NCBI GenBank assembly: GCA_016934825.1
Contig: JAFGSB010000078.1
Span: 1 to 64,000, forward strand
DNA length: 64,000 bases
Source: Candidatus Zhuqueibacterota bacterium
GTDB taxonomy: Bacteria; Zhuqueibacterota; Zhuqueibacteria; Residuimicrobiales; Krinioviventaceae
Reading direction: 5' to 3'
In this document: positions 51,718 to 61,136 of the stretch, piece by piece
How the letters are laid out: the number at the start of each line of letters is the position of its first letter
Numbering within the stretch: position 1 is the stretch's first letter
The notes under the pieces: model-generated
What the model was told of the DNA's origin: nothing
The model's input: only the letters and a program-made list of their open reading frames with translations
Databases searched by the model: none
Translations under genes and position numbers: made by a program

Positions 51718-51758
51718 AAAAAAAATTCATTATGATATCTAATGCCGATTAATAAAAC

Positions 51759-51782
51759 AAAACCGCTATTCAAAGCGGTTTT
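51759..51782 (-). terminator. intrinsic terminator of the NapH-like gene
   Basis: 9-bp stem AAAACCGCT / AGCGGTTTT (51759-51767 with 51774-51782), 6-nt loop, followed on the minus strand by a T-rich run (TTTTGTTTTATT). Situated 74 bp after the stop of the polyferredoxin gene. Confidence 0.85.
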
Positions 51783-51855
51783 CTATAATAATTCAAACTG
51801 TTGGAATTTAAAAAGAAAATAAAAAAAAACAAATAATTAAAAAATTTTTCGAATA

Positions 51856-53385
51856 TTAAGCAGGTTCGATTCGTTCATTATTTGCCGCTGTGACAAATAT
51901 CCCTTTTTTACCAACAACGGGACATTTATTTTCGCAAATACCACAACCTATACATAATGTTTCATCGACGTAGGGGAATTTCACAACTCGTAAAGAGCCG
52001 TCGGGGGTACGAGCTTCCCGAATATCAAATTTTATTGCTTTATCAGGTAAAGGGCAATGTTCTTCACAAACAAGACAATCCTGTTGGGAATACCAGGGAA
52101 TACATCTCGATTTATCAAAATAGGCTGTCCCCATCCTTAATTTTTGTTTCTTTTCAAGAGTTATGTTTTGAATTGCACCGGTTGGACATACCTGTCCGCA
52201 TAACTTGCAGTTAAATTCACAATAACCGACGGAAGCAACCGCAATGGGAGACCAAATACCCTCCCATCCCGATTCCAGAACGGACGGCTGTAAACATGCG
52301 CCGGTAGATGAACAGATTCGGACGCATTCCTGACAGCGGATACACCGGTCCAGAAATTCGTCCTCCGGAATTGCGCCCGGCGGTCTGATTGCTTTTCCGG
52401 CCTGGGTTTTGTCTTTCGCGGCGGCTTTGATTACAGCCAATAACGAAAGACCTGCAATCCCGGACTGGATCAGTCGTCGTCTTGAAAAATCAATTTCATT
52501 AGCTCCGGTACTTTTCCCGAACCTGTAGGAAACGGCCTTTGGCGGGCAAACGGCGACACATTCGGCGCATTCAATACATTCCACTGTGTTGTTTATGGTA
52601 TAATCATCCTCAATTGCATTCATTTTACAACTGATCCGGCATTTACCGCAGTTTGTACAGCTTTCGGAAACATAACGTTTTGTCAGCCGGTATTTTGAAA
52701 AAATACCCAACAGCGCTCCTAACGGACAAACATTACGGCACCAAAATCGTTTGGAAACCAAACCCAGAACAAGAATTCCGGCAAACAGGAGCAAGACCAG
52801 CATACTCGCAAAAAATTCGGGACGTTGGATGGGTAAGACCGTATTTTGAAAAAAATCATAGGTTGAATACACCTGGTCTTCAAGAAATCCGATTTTAAAT
52901 GCAAAATCAAAAAACCCGGTTAGAAGGAATACAAAAACCGGATAAATCGTGAGCGTCAATACCCGGGTTAATAAAACTATGGGATCAAATAACCAGATGA
53001 ACTGCAGCGAAAAGATCGAGGCTGTCAGGATGGCAAATAATATAAAAAATTTTAAAAAACGTAAACGCCTGTTTTCCAGTTCACTCCGTTTTGGCTTTTT
53101 CCGCTTGATAAAAGAATCGTTTATGTCAATTACCGTACCTAAGGGGCAAATCCATCCGCAGAAAAAACGACCCAATGGTATCGTTAATAATAAAATGATA
53201 AAAGCAGGAATAACCGTTTGAATAAATGATCTGGATGAAATAATAGTGATGAATCCAACCAATGGGCTGGATCTTAAAAAAAGATCGGAAGGCAAATGGA
53301 TTTCATAAGGGTAACGGGCTTGAAAAAATAAAAACAAAAAAAACAGAAAAAAAATCAATTGAGAAATTCGGCGCGCATTTTTCAT
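51856..53385 (-). CDS. NapH-NapG-like membrane polyferredoxin (fusion)
   Basis: 509 residues. N-terminal half NapH-like: about five membrane helices with paired motifs FFCGWICPLGTVIDIN (about 73) and RFWCRNVCPLGALLGI (about 213), then two [4Fe-4S] motifs CTNCGKCRISC and CIECAECVAVCPP. A twin-arginine-like SRRRLIQSGIAGLSLL (about 302) begins the NapG/MauM-like half with four more cluster motifs: CIRCQECVRIC, CKLCGQVCPTGAI, CLVCEEHCPLPDKAI and CIGCGICENKCPV. It would move electrons from the quinone pool to the periplasm. Partner is the DUF362 protein 81 bp upstream; no nitrate reductase is near. Confidence 0.85.
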   Translation of the reverse strand: MKNARRISQLIFFLFFLFLFFQARYPYEIHLPSDLFLRSSPLVGFITIISSRSFIQTVIPAFIILLLTIPLGRFFCGWICPLGTVIDINDSFIKRKKPKRSELENRRLRFLKFFILFAILTASIFSLQFIWLFDPIVLLTRVLTLTIYPVFVFLLTGFFDFAFKIGFLEDQVYSTYDFFQNTVLPIQRPEFFASMLVLLLFAGILVLGLVSKRFWCRNVCPLGALLGIFSKYRLTKRYVSESCTNCGKCRISCKMNAIEDDYTINNTVECIECAECVAVCPPKAVSYRFGKSTGANEIDFSRRRLIQSGIAGLSLLAVIKAAAKDKTQAGKAIRPPGAIPEDEFLDRCIRCQECVRICSSTGACLQPSVLESGWEGIWSPIAVASVGYCEFNCKLCGQVCPTGAIQNITLEKKQKLRMGTAYFDKSRCIPWYSQQDCLVCEEHCPLPDKAIKFDIREARTPDGSLRVVKFPYVDETLCIGCGICENKCPVVGKKGIFVTAANNERIEPA

Positions 53386-53466
53386 TTGAGAATTTCCACT
53401 TTCCTTTCCGGCTAAGATCTATTACACAATTTTTCTAAAATACCAGCCAGCAAACGCTTAAATTCC

Positions 53467-54372
53467 CTAAGCGGACAGGTCAATTTCCTTCATTTTGACC
53501 CTGCTCAGATCAGCTTGTCCCAAACCGCGTTTGTGGGCATTTTGTATATACTCAATATCTTTTGCATCCTTTCCAAACAGAGTTACTGCGTAAGCATCGA
53601 TAGCCACTCTGTCGGTACCTGCAATGACCACTTTTGGTATCTCCACATCATCCAGGTTACCGCCGGTCGGACCGTTCCTGACTAAAATTCGGTAAGCATC
53701 AATTATTGTTAATGTCGGCTTGATTGCAGTATTAATATCAACAATATTCGTATGAAAATTTTTATGAATTTTACCGCGATCATCGCCCATAATACCCATC
53801 ATATTTTTGAAACCAAGTGTAATACCGGAGATGGTATGGTGTTTTGCAATCGGCATGTTGATGAAAACATCAAATTCAAGAACATCACGATATAACGGCC
53901 AGGATTTTAAAAGTTCACCTTCGGGTATGTTTACTTCGCTAAACCGGCTGTCCACTATATGCCGAACCTCAGCACCCGCTTTTTTAGCGGCGCTTTCTAT
54001 CCCGCTGCGTTGATAACATCGACGGGATTGATTACATGTTCTGTCCAATACCCTGACCCGTTTTGCACCGGCATCCAGACACATCTTTACGACTTCGGCA
54101 ACGGCTTCAGGATTCGTATTCGCGGCTTGTTCCGGGGTGCGGTCCCAGCCTATATTGGGTTTTAACAGAACAGCCTGACCTTTACTTACAAATTTCCCCA
54201 TTCCGCCAAGCTCTTCTACCGCTTTCCTGACCAGTTGAGCCGGTGATCCGTTTTTTATCACAACAAAATCCAGGGGTGCTTCTTGCGCCAACAATTTATA
54301 ATTCAACACATCGGCTGCCGATATCAGCAATCCGGTGGCTGCGCTTTTCTTTAAAAACTCACGTCGTTCCAT
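53467..54372 (-). CDS. DUF362 protein with Tat signal
   Basis: 301 residues. Begins MERREFLKKSAATGLLIS, a twin-arginine (RREFLKK) signal, so exported folded. The body shows the DUF362 pattern: VLLKPNIGWDRTPEQAANTN (about 68-87), FINMPIAKHHTISGITLGFK (about 170-189) and TLTIIDAYRILVRNGPTGG. Unlike many DUF362 proteins it has no ferredoxin domain of its own; the clusters are in the adjacent polyferredoxin, with which it is expected to work. AGGT stands 5 nt before the ATG. The redox substrate is unknown. Confidence 0.85.
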   Translation of the reverse strand: MERREFLKKSAATGLLISAADVLNYKLLAQEAPLDFVVIKNGSPAQLVRKAVEELGGMGKFVSKGQAVLLKPNIGWDRTPEQAANTNPEAVAEVVKMCLDAGAKRVRVLDRTCNQSRRCYQRSGIESAAKKAGAEVRHIVDSRFSEVNIPEGELLKSWPLYRDVLEFDVFINMPIAKHHTISGITLGFKNMMGIMGDDRGKIHKNFHTNIVDINTAIKPTLTIIDAYRILVRNGPTGGNLDDVEIPKVVIAGTDRVAIDAYAVTLFGKDAKDIEYIQNAHKRGLGQADLSRVKMKEIDLSA

Positions 54373-54405
54373 AGTTACCTAACAAAACCTTTAAATGATA
54401 AAAAC

Positions 54406-54433
54406 AAAAGCCCGCTTTAAAAAGCAGGCTTTT
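54406..54433 (-). terminator. intrinsic terminator of the TPR gene
   Basis: 13-nt arms AAAAGCCCGCTTT (54406-54418) and AAAGCAGGCTTTT (54421-54433), one mismatch, followed on the minus strand by TGTTTTTATC. Lies 12 bp after the TPR gene stop. Confidence 0.85.
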
Positions 54434-54444
54434 CAGAATAATTT

Positions 54445-55473
54445 TTATTTGCCCTTATTGATCAGATCAAGCTCGTATTGAGCGTTCTTTCTCCATCGAC
54501 TGTCTTTTGAAGCGGCCTCAAAATATGCTTTTGCTTTTTGAATATCACCCAATTGTTTACTGGCAACACCCGCCTCGAAATTTGCTCCGCCTTTATAAGA
54601 ACCCGGCTTTTTTAAACATTCTTCCGCGGCTTTAAGGGCATCGGAGTATTTTTGCAATTTATTATTTATTGTCGCTAATTGAAAATTAGCTCTGTCATAG
54701 TCCGGTTTTATTGCCAGTGCATTTTCCAGGGCCATTATCGCCTGATCGGCATCGCCGTTATTCATAAAGGTTTCGCCAAGCAGGGTAAAAGCCCTGTAAT
54801 AATCCGGTTTCACCTGGGTAGCCATCCTAAAATACTTTATGGCATTCTGATAATCCTTCATGGAAACGTACACCAACGCAAGATTATACATTGTTGAATA
54901 TCCAGTTTGATCGATCTCGATCGCCTTTTGATATGCTTTTACGGATTCCTCATAATTTTTCAAATCCTTATAAGTGGAACCCATTGCCGAATATGCCCTG
55001 TCATATAACGGATCAAGTTCAACAGCTTTACCAAAAGCTTCGACAGCTTCGGTATATTTTCGTTGTTTGTCGTAAGTAAGACCCTTTCCATAATAAGCTT
55101 TTGAGTAATTTGGATCCAGGCTTATCGCTTTATCATAGGCGGCTAAAGCTTCCTCGAATTGGCCTTTCTTATACAAAGTGTTACCGTCGTTATAGGCCCG
55201 TTTTGCGTTATTTAATCTTTCAGTCAGCTCAACATCAGCATTCAGCTTTTCTTTGATCGTATTCAATTCCGCGGTTAAAGCTTCATATTGTTTTAACAGC
55301 TTGTTGTACTCATCTTTGCTGATTCCCTGCTGATTCATCTTTACGTTAATTTCTTTCGCCTGGCGGAGTTTATCGTTGTATTGCTGCTGTAAATCCTGAG
55401 CCAACAATGATCCTGTAAAACATAATAATAAAATAACCAAAACATAACTGAGTGTAATGTTTCTTTTTGCCAT
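54445..55473 (-). CDS. exported TPR protein
   Basis: 342 residues. Signal peptide (about 1-25, SLLAQD), a coiled-coil stretch (about 30-85, KQYEALTAELNTIKEKLNAD), then about seven TPR repeats with regular 34-residue spacing (GNTLYKKGQFEEALAAYDKA, AYYGKGLTYDKQRKYTEAVE, AMGSTYKDLKNYEESVKAYQ). Periplasmic scaffold of unknown partner. AGGGA lies 9 nt before the ATG. Single gene bounded by a terminator, downstream of tRNA-Leu. Confidence 0.8.
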   Translation of the reverse strand: MAKRNITLSYVLVILLLCFTGSLLAQDLQQQYNDKLRQAKEINVKMNQQGISKDEYNKLLKQYEALTAELNTIKEKLNADVELTERLNNAKRAYNDGNTLYKKGQFEEALAAYDKAISLDPNYSKAYYGKGLTYDKQRKYTEAVEAFGKAVELDPLYDRAYSAMGSTYKDLKNYEESVKAYQKAIEIDQTGYSTMYNLALVYVSMKDYQNAIKYFRMATQVKPDYYRAFTLLGETFMNNGDADQAIMALENALAIKPDYDRANFQLATINNKLQKYSDALKAAEECLKKPGSYKGGANFEAGVASKQLGDIQKAKAYFEAASKDSRWRKNAQYELDLINKGK

Positions 55474-55516
55474 TGATTTTATCCCTTTTTTTATGACCCA
55501 AACAATTAATTAAATG

Positions 55517-55599
55517 TGCCGAAGGCGGGATTTGAACCCGCACGCCGGTTAGGCACTACCCCCTCAAGATAGCGTGTCTACCAATTCCACCACTTCGGC
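55517..55599 (-). tRNA. leuU: tRNA-Leu (GAG anticodon)
   Basis: 83 nt on the minus strand including the discriminator A, with the long variable arm of class II tRNAs. Acceptor GCCGAAG / CTTCGGC, D-arm GGTGGAATTGGTAGACAC, anticodon loop in CTATCTTGAGGGGGTAG (anticodon GAG), T-loop GGTTCAAATCC. CCA is not encoded. It begins 9 nt after the secG stop and so is co-transcribed with it; E. coli has the same secG-leuU (GAG) linkage. Confidence 0.94.
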
Positions 55600-55607
55600 T
55601 AAAAACA

Positions 55608-55976
55608 TCACTGTTGAGGAGCCTGTGGCAGTTCCGTACCTTCACCCTGCTCCAATGGTTCCGCTACTTCAGGTAATGTCCTTGCCGGTGACGCCATTCG
55701 TCGTTCACGTTCCTGCTCAACAAGACCCCTGTTTTCCACACTACCGCGCGTGATCATACCGAGTATGAGTGCAATAAACATAAACAAAGTGGCCAAAATT
55801 GTTGTAATACGGGTTAAAAAAGGCGCCGAACCTCTACCGCCAAATAAGGAACCCATAGCATCACCGGTACCGCCAAATGTACCGGCAAGACCGCCTCCCT
55901 TTCCCGACTGGATAAGAATAACAAAAATTAAAAGCAGTGCAACAAGCACAAATAAAAAAATAATTACTGAATACAT
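55608..55976 (-). CDS. secG: SecG subunit of the protein translocon
   Basis: 122 residues. Two membrane helices (about 3-22 and 55-75) around the conserved loop VILIQSGKGGGLAGTFGGTG and GGRGSAPFLTRITTILATLF, the SecG signature. Helps SecYE translocation at the inner membrane. The C-terminal tail of about 45 residues is Glu/Pro-rich (ARTLPEVAEPLEQGEGTELP) and longer than usual. AAAGG lies about 10 nt before the ATG. Follows tpiA by 34 bp, precedes tRNA-Leu by 8 bp. Confidence 0.95.
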   Translation of the reverse strand: MYSVIIFLFVLVALLLIFVILIQSGKGGGLAGTFGGTGDAMGSLFGGRGSAPFLTRITTILATLFMFIALILGMITRGSVENRGLVEQERERRMASPARTLPEVAEPLEQGEGTELPQAPQQ

Positions 55977-56010
55977 TAATTATCTAACCTTTCAAATTAT
56001 TTGACCGTAA

Positions 56011-56757
56011 TCAGGCGTTAATAATTCCGAGAAAAGCATCCGCTTTCAGGGAAGCACCGCCAATCAAGCCGCCGTCAATATCCGGCTGTGACAGTAATTC
56101 GGCGGCATTCTCCGGCTTCATGCTGCCGCCATACTGAATTCGTACACTTTCGGCCAGTTCATTATCATATAATTCAGCTAAAAGTTCTCTTATCATTTTA
56201 TGAACCTGCTGCGCTTGTTCAGGGGTTGCTACTTTTCCGGTTCCTATTGCCCAAACGGGTTCATAAGCGATTATTATTTTTGACGCATTGTCCCGGTTCA
56301 ATCCGGCAAGCGCCCCGCGAACCTGCTTTGCAACAACATCATTCGTCTTTCCGGCTTCTCTCTCGCTCAATACTTCGCCGACACAGATAATGGGTGTAAT
56401 TTCGGCTTCTAAAGCCTTTTTAACTCTTTTATTTACAGTCTCATCGGTTTCATCAAAATACTGACGTCTCTCGGAATGACCGATGATCACAAACTGGCAA
56501 CCAACAGATTTGAGCATCCCGGCACAAATTTCTCCGGTATATGCGCCATATTCTTCCCAATAGATATTTTGTGCGCCCAAACCAATCGGACTGTTTTTAA
56601 TTACCTGGTTTACCGCATATAAATTTGTAAACGGCGGACATATAACCACATCAACATCGTGATTATTATATAATTTTTCAATCTCTTCTGCCAGTTCCAC
56701 CGATTCACTGACAGTCTTGTTCATTTTCCAGTTTCCGGCAATTATTCGTCTTCTCAT
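56011..56757 (-). CDS. tpiA: triosephosphate isomerase
   Basis: 248 residues, the family length. TIM barrel with the N-terminal IIAGNWKMNKTVSESVEL (catalytic Asn/Lys), catalytic His in FVIIGHSERRQYFDETD (about 97), catalytic Glu in AYEPVWAIGTGKVATPEQAQ (about 167) and the phosphate-binding QYGGSMKPENA and GGLIGGASLKA. Interconverts dihydroxyacetone phosphate and glyceraldehyde 3-phosphate. Third gene of fba-gapA-tpiA-secG. AAGG lies shortly before the ATG, after a hairpin. Confidence 0.98.
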   Translation of the reverse strand: MRRRIIAGNWKMNKTVSESVELAEEIEKLYNNHDVDVVICPPFTNLYAVNQVIKNSPIGLGAQNIYWEEYGAYTGEICAGMLKSVGCQFVIIGHSERRQYFDETDETVNKRVKKALEAEITPIICVGEVLSEREAGKTNDVVAKQVRGALAGLNRDNASKIIIAYEPVWAIGTGKVATPEQAQQVHKMIRELLAELYDNELAESVRIQYGGSMKPENAAELLSQPDIDGGLIGGASLKADAFLGIINA

Positions 56758-56775
56758 TTCTACCTTTATATTTCT

Positions 56776-56802
56776 ACGGGACCGAAAATATTCCGGTCCC
56801 GT
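56776..56802 (-). repeat. stem-loop between gapA and tpiA
   Basis: 9-bp perfect stem ACGGGACCG / CGGTCCCGT (56776-56784 with 56794-56802), 9-nt loop, no U-run on the minus strand. It lies in the 83-bp gap, 20 nt before the tpiA start. More likely an mRNA processing or stability element than a terminator. Confidence 0.65.
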
Positions 56803-56840
56803 TTATTTTCAACAAATAAATGTTACAAAAGTTCCATCAA

Positions 56841-57869
<1,029 letters not shown>

Positions 57870-57883
57870 TTATTTAAAAAATC

Positions 57884-58810
<927 letters not shown>

Positions 58811-58881
58811 TTACATTCCCTTCGCAAACAATTGTTTTTTATATTTTTTGTAAATTACGGGTTTGAAAAAATAAACTTATT

Positions 58882-58910
58882 AAAGTAACAATATTAAAAT
58901 AAAATGTCAA
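58882..58910 (-). promoter_or_regulatory. probable sigma-70 promoter of the fba-gapA-tpiA-secG-tRNA-Leu operon
   Basis: Minus strand TTGACA (58905-58910), 17 nt, TACTTT (58882-58887). Perfect -35, weak -10. The leader is about 65 nt long and AT-rich. Confidence 0.5.
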
Positions 58911-58937
58911 GAATTATCTGAGTATATACGGCTCTCT

Positions 58938-59675
58938 TCATTCAATACGCGTAACCGACAGGATAACAACCCTTTTTGCCCCTGCGGCACGCAATACACG
59001 TGCGCATTCGTTTACCGTTGTTCCTGTGGTCATCACATCATCAACGACTGCAACACAGGAATCTTTGATTTTTGTTGAATCCTTGACCGTAAACGCCCCG
59101 AGTAAATTTTTTACACGTTCCTCCCTTTTGAGGCCAGCCTGAGGAGGAGTATAATTGGTTCTTTTTAAAATATTTTTATATACAGGCGCACCCATAATTT
59201 TCGATATTGTTTTGGCCAGTTCAGCTGATTGATTATAACCCCGCTCACGGTATCGTGAAATATGCAGAGGAACGGGCACCAGCATATCCACATCATTTAA
59301 TTCCGGTTGTTGTAATATAGCCTGACCCAGTAATTCCCCGAAATAAAGGGAAAATTTTGGCATATTTTTATATTTACACAGATGAATTAATTTTTGTACG
59401 TCAGAATTGTACTCAAACAGGGCAAGGGTTTTATCAAACCATATCGGAGGATCGGGAGGATGGATCAGTTCTTCTGCGGACAATAACGGTTTTGAAATTC
59501 CGGGCAGTTTTCGGCGGCAGTTTTCACACAGCAGCCTGTTTCCCGAATAAACCGTGCTGTCGCATAAAACACATAACGGAGGGAAAATAAAATCCAGTAT
59601 TTTTTGACCGAAAAAAAGGGCCGCATTTCCTGCCTTTTCCGAAATGCGGCCCGAATGTCCCCAAAAATTTATCAT
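58938..59675 (-). CDS. comF: ComF-family phosphoribosyltransferase-like protein
   Basis: 245 residues from the ATG at 59675. Zinc ribbon near the N-terminus (FPPLCVLCDSTVYSGNRLLC plus ENC), then a type I phosphoribosyltransferase fold with ADLVPVP-like VDMLVPVPLHISRYRERGYN and the PRPP loop CVAVVDDVMTTGTTVNECAR. Associated with natural transformation in several bacteria. The start is doubtful: no ribosome binding site precedes 59675, which is 3 nt from the barrel gene stop, and codons 9-22 overlap a perfect terminator with a T7 run. No other in-frame ATG/GTG/TTG occurs before the zinc ribbon. Confidence 0.82.
   Translation of the reverse strand: MINFWGHSGRISEKAGNAALFFGQKILDFIFPPLCVLCDSTVYSGNRLLCENCRRKLPGISKPLLSAEELIHPPDPPIWFDKTLALFEYNSDVQKLIHLCKYKNMPKFSLYFGELLGQAILQQPELNDVDMLVPVPLHISRYRERGYNQSAELAKTISKIMGAPVYKNILKRTNYTPPQAGLKREERVKNLLGAFTVKDSTKIKDSCVAVVDDVMTTGTTVNECARVLRAAGAKRVVILSVTRIE
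59611..59652 (-). terminator. strong intrinsic terminator inside the 5' part of comF
   Basis: 12-bp perfect stem GGGCCGCATTTC / GAAATGCGGCCC (59618-59629 with 59641-59652), 11-nt loop, followed on the minus strand by seven T (59611-59617). It lies 27 bp after the stop of the upstream barrel gene, where a terminator is expected, but inside the comF reading frame. Confidence 0.85.
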
Positions 59676-59678
59676 TGT

Positions 59679-61013
59679 TTAAAACTGGTATGAAAATACG
59701 AGTTTCGGTTCAATTCGTTCCTGCGGCTTTAAAACCTGGACGCCGGATTCATCCGTCTCATATTTCCAGGTCCATAAATAATCCATATAAAGAATCAAAT
59801 AGGGTTTTATTTTATAACCCAAACCCACACGGGCCACACTATTAATATCCAGAGTAAAAACATCTTCCATCATTTCAATGCCCATTTTATCATAGGTGGC
59901 ATGCGCGGCAATTGCCGGTACGGCATCGGGGGCGTCGGCGGCAAGGTGTAAAATACCGCTGTTTTTCTGTTCATCCAGACGGCTGAACATCCCCAGCAGT
60001 CTCACCTTATTACCCAAAAGACCGCCGTATAATTCGCCGAAAACGCCTTTGGTCTCTTCGGTTACGCCGTAAAGCATATCGGTTTTATGGATGCCGGTAT
60101 CGCCGGTTCTCCTGTAACGGTGTATTTCATAAAACGGATCAAAAAAGGAGGCAATAAATTCTTTACCCAAAAAACGGCGTTCCAGTTTTGCCGAAATATC
60201 GATCAACCCGGCAAGATTACCCAGAGAAGCCATAACACCAACAGCCTGACCGCTGCCGAACGTTTTGTTTCCGTCTTCAATCGAGCTATATCCCGATATT
60301 TGCGCCCAGTCATAATACAACATTGTTGTCAGTATCCCGGTTTTCAGGATAGGCAGTTCGGCATCAAATCCATAAACATTGACGGCGTCATCGCTATCCA
60401 CATACACATCCGGATCAAAGTCCCTGGCATAAGAACCGCCGACGGCAAAATTCTTTATGATCGGGATATCGACAATTCCCAGCAGGGGCCGGTAATACAG
60501 ACGACCGCCTATTAACTCCGCACGGCCAAGGTTACTGGTAACGGTTTCAAATCCGAACCTGCCAAAATCCAAATCAAACGCCAGTCCTATTTTACGGTTA
60601 TCATAGGATGATTCATTTGTATAATAATTAACAATAAAACCATGACCCAGGCGGGCGGCATCGAGCGTACCGACTCTGGCATATACAGGGTCCCATTTAT
60701 GCCCCCATCTCAGGTAACGAAGAACCCGGAAATAATCGTAACTTTCGTTCCAATCTTCCTTGCGAAGTTCCCCGGTTTCCGCATTATATAATAAATTCAG
60801 GTTTAAGCCGATTCCAAGTTTGCCAAATGCCAGTTCCGGTCGAAAATTGATGGTAAAATAAGTTTGATCGTCGATTACCGCCATACCAACACCGCCCATT
60901 AACAAACCGCCTTCCTGGCCCATATAACCCAATCCCCCATCGGAATACTGGGCGCTGCTAACTCCGGATGTGATCAGGATCAACAAACACAAAACAACAA
61001 CATTTTTTTTCAT
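59679..61013 (-). CDS. outer-membrane beta-barrel protein
   Basis: 444 residues. Signal peptide about 1-21 (GVSSAQ). Many amphipathic strands separated by polar turns: YFTINFRPELAFGKLGIGLN, DYFRVLRYLRWGHKWDPVYA, IGLAFDLDFGRFGFETVTSN, VGLGYKIKPYLILYMDYLWT, ending EPKLVFSYQF with a terminal Phe. The pattern DPVYARVGTLDAARLGHGFI followed by a barrel recurs in FCB outer-membrane proteins of unknown function. AGGAG lies 7 nt before the ATG. Transcription ends at the terminator inside comF. Confidence 0.75.
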   Translation of the reverse strand: MKKNVVVLCLLILITSGVSSAQYSDGGLGYMGQEGGLLMGGVGMAVIDDQTYFTINFRPELAFGKLGIGLNLNLLYNAETGELRKEDWNESYDYFRVLRYLRWGHKWDPVYARVGTLDAARLGHGFIVNYYTNESSYDNRKIGLAFDLDFGRFGFETVTSNLGRAELIGGRLYYRPLLGIVDIPIIKNFAVGGSYARDFDPDVYVDSDDAVNVYGFDAELPILKTGILTTMLYYDWAQISGYSSIEDGNKTFGSGQAVGVMASLGNLAGLIDISAKLERRFLGKEFIASFFDPFYEIHRYRRTGDTGIHKTDMLYGVTEETKGVFGELYGGLLGNKVRLLGMFSRLDEQKNSGILHLAADAPDAVPAIAAHATYDKMGIEMMEDVFTLDINSVARVGLGYKIKPYLILYMDYLWTWKYETDESGVQVLKPQERIEPKLVFSYQF

Positions 61014-61136
61014 TTTATGCTCCTTTGCAAAAATCTACCCGTTTTAACCTCTAATACGACTTGTCAGCAAAAAGTTTCGTGCTGCAGGTCACATTTTCAA
61101 TGAATTAAAACAAAATTTGATCAAAACACTAACAAA

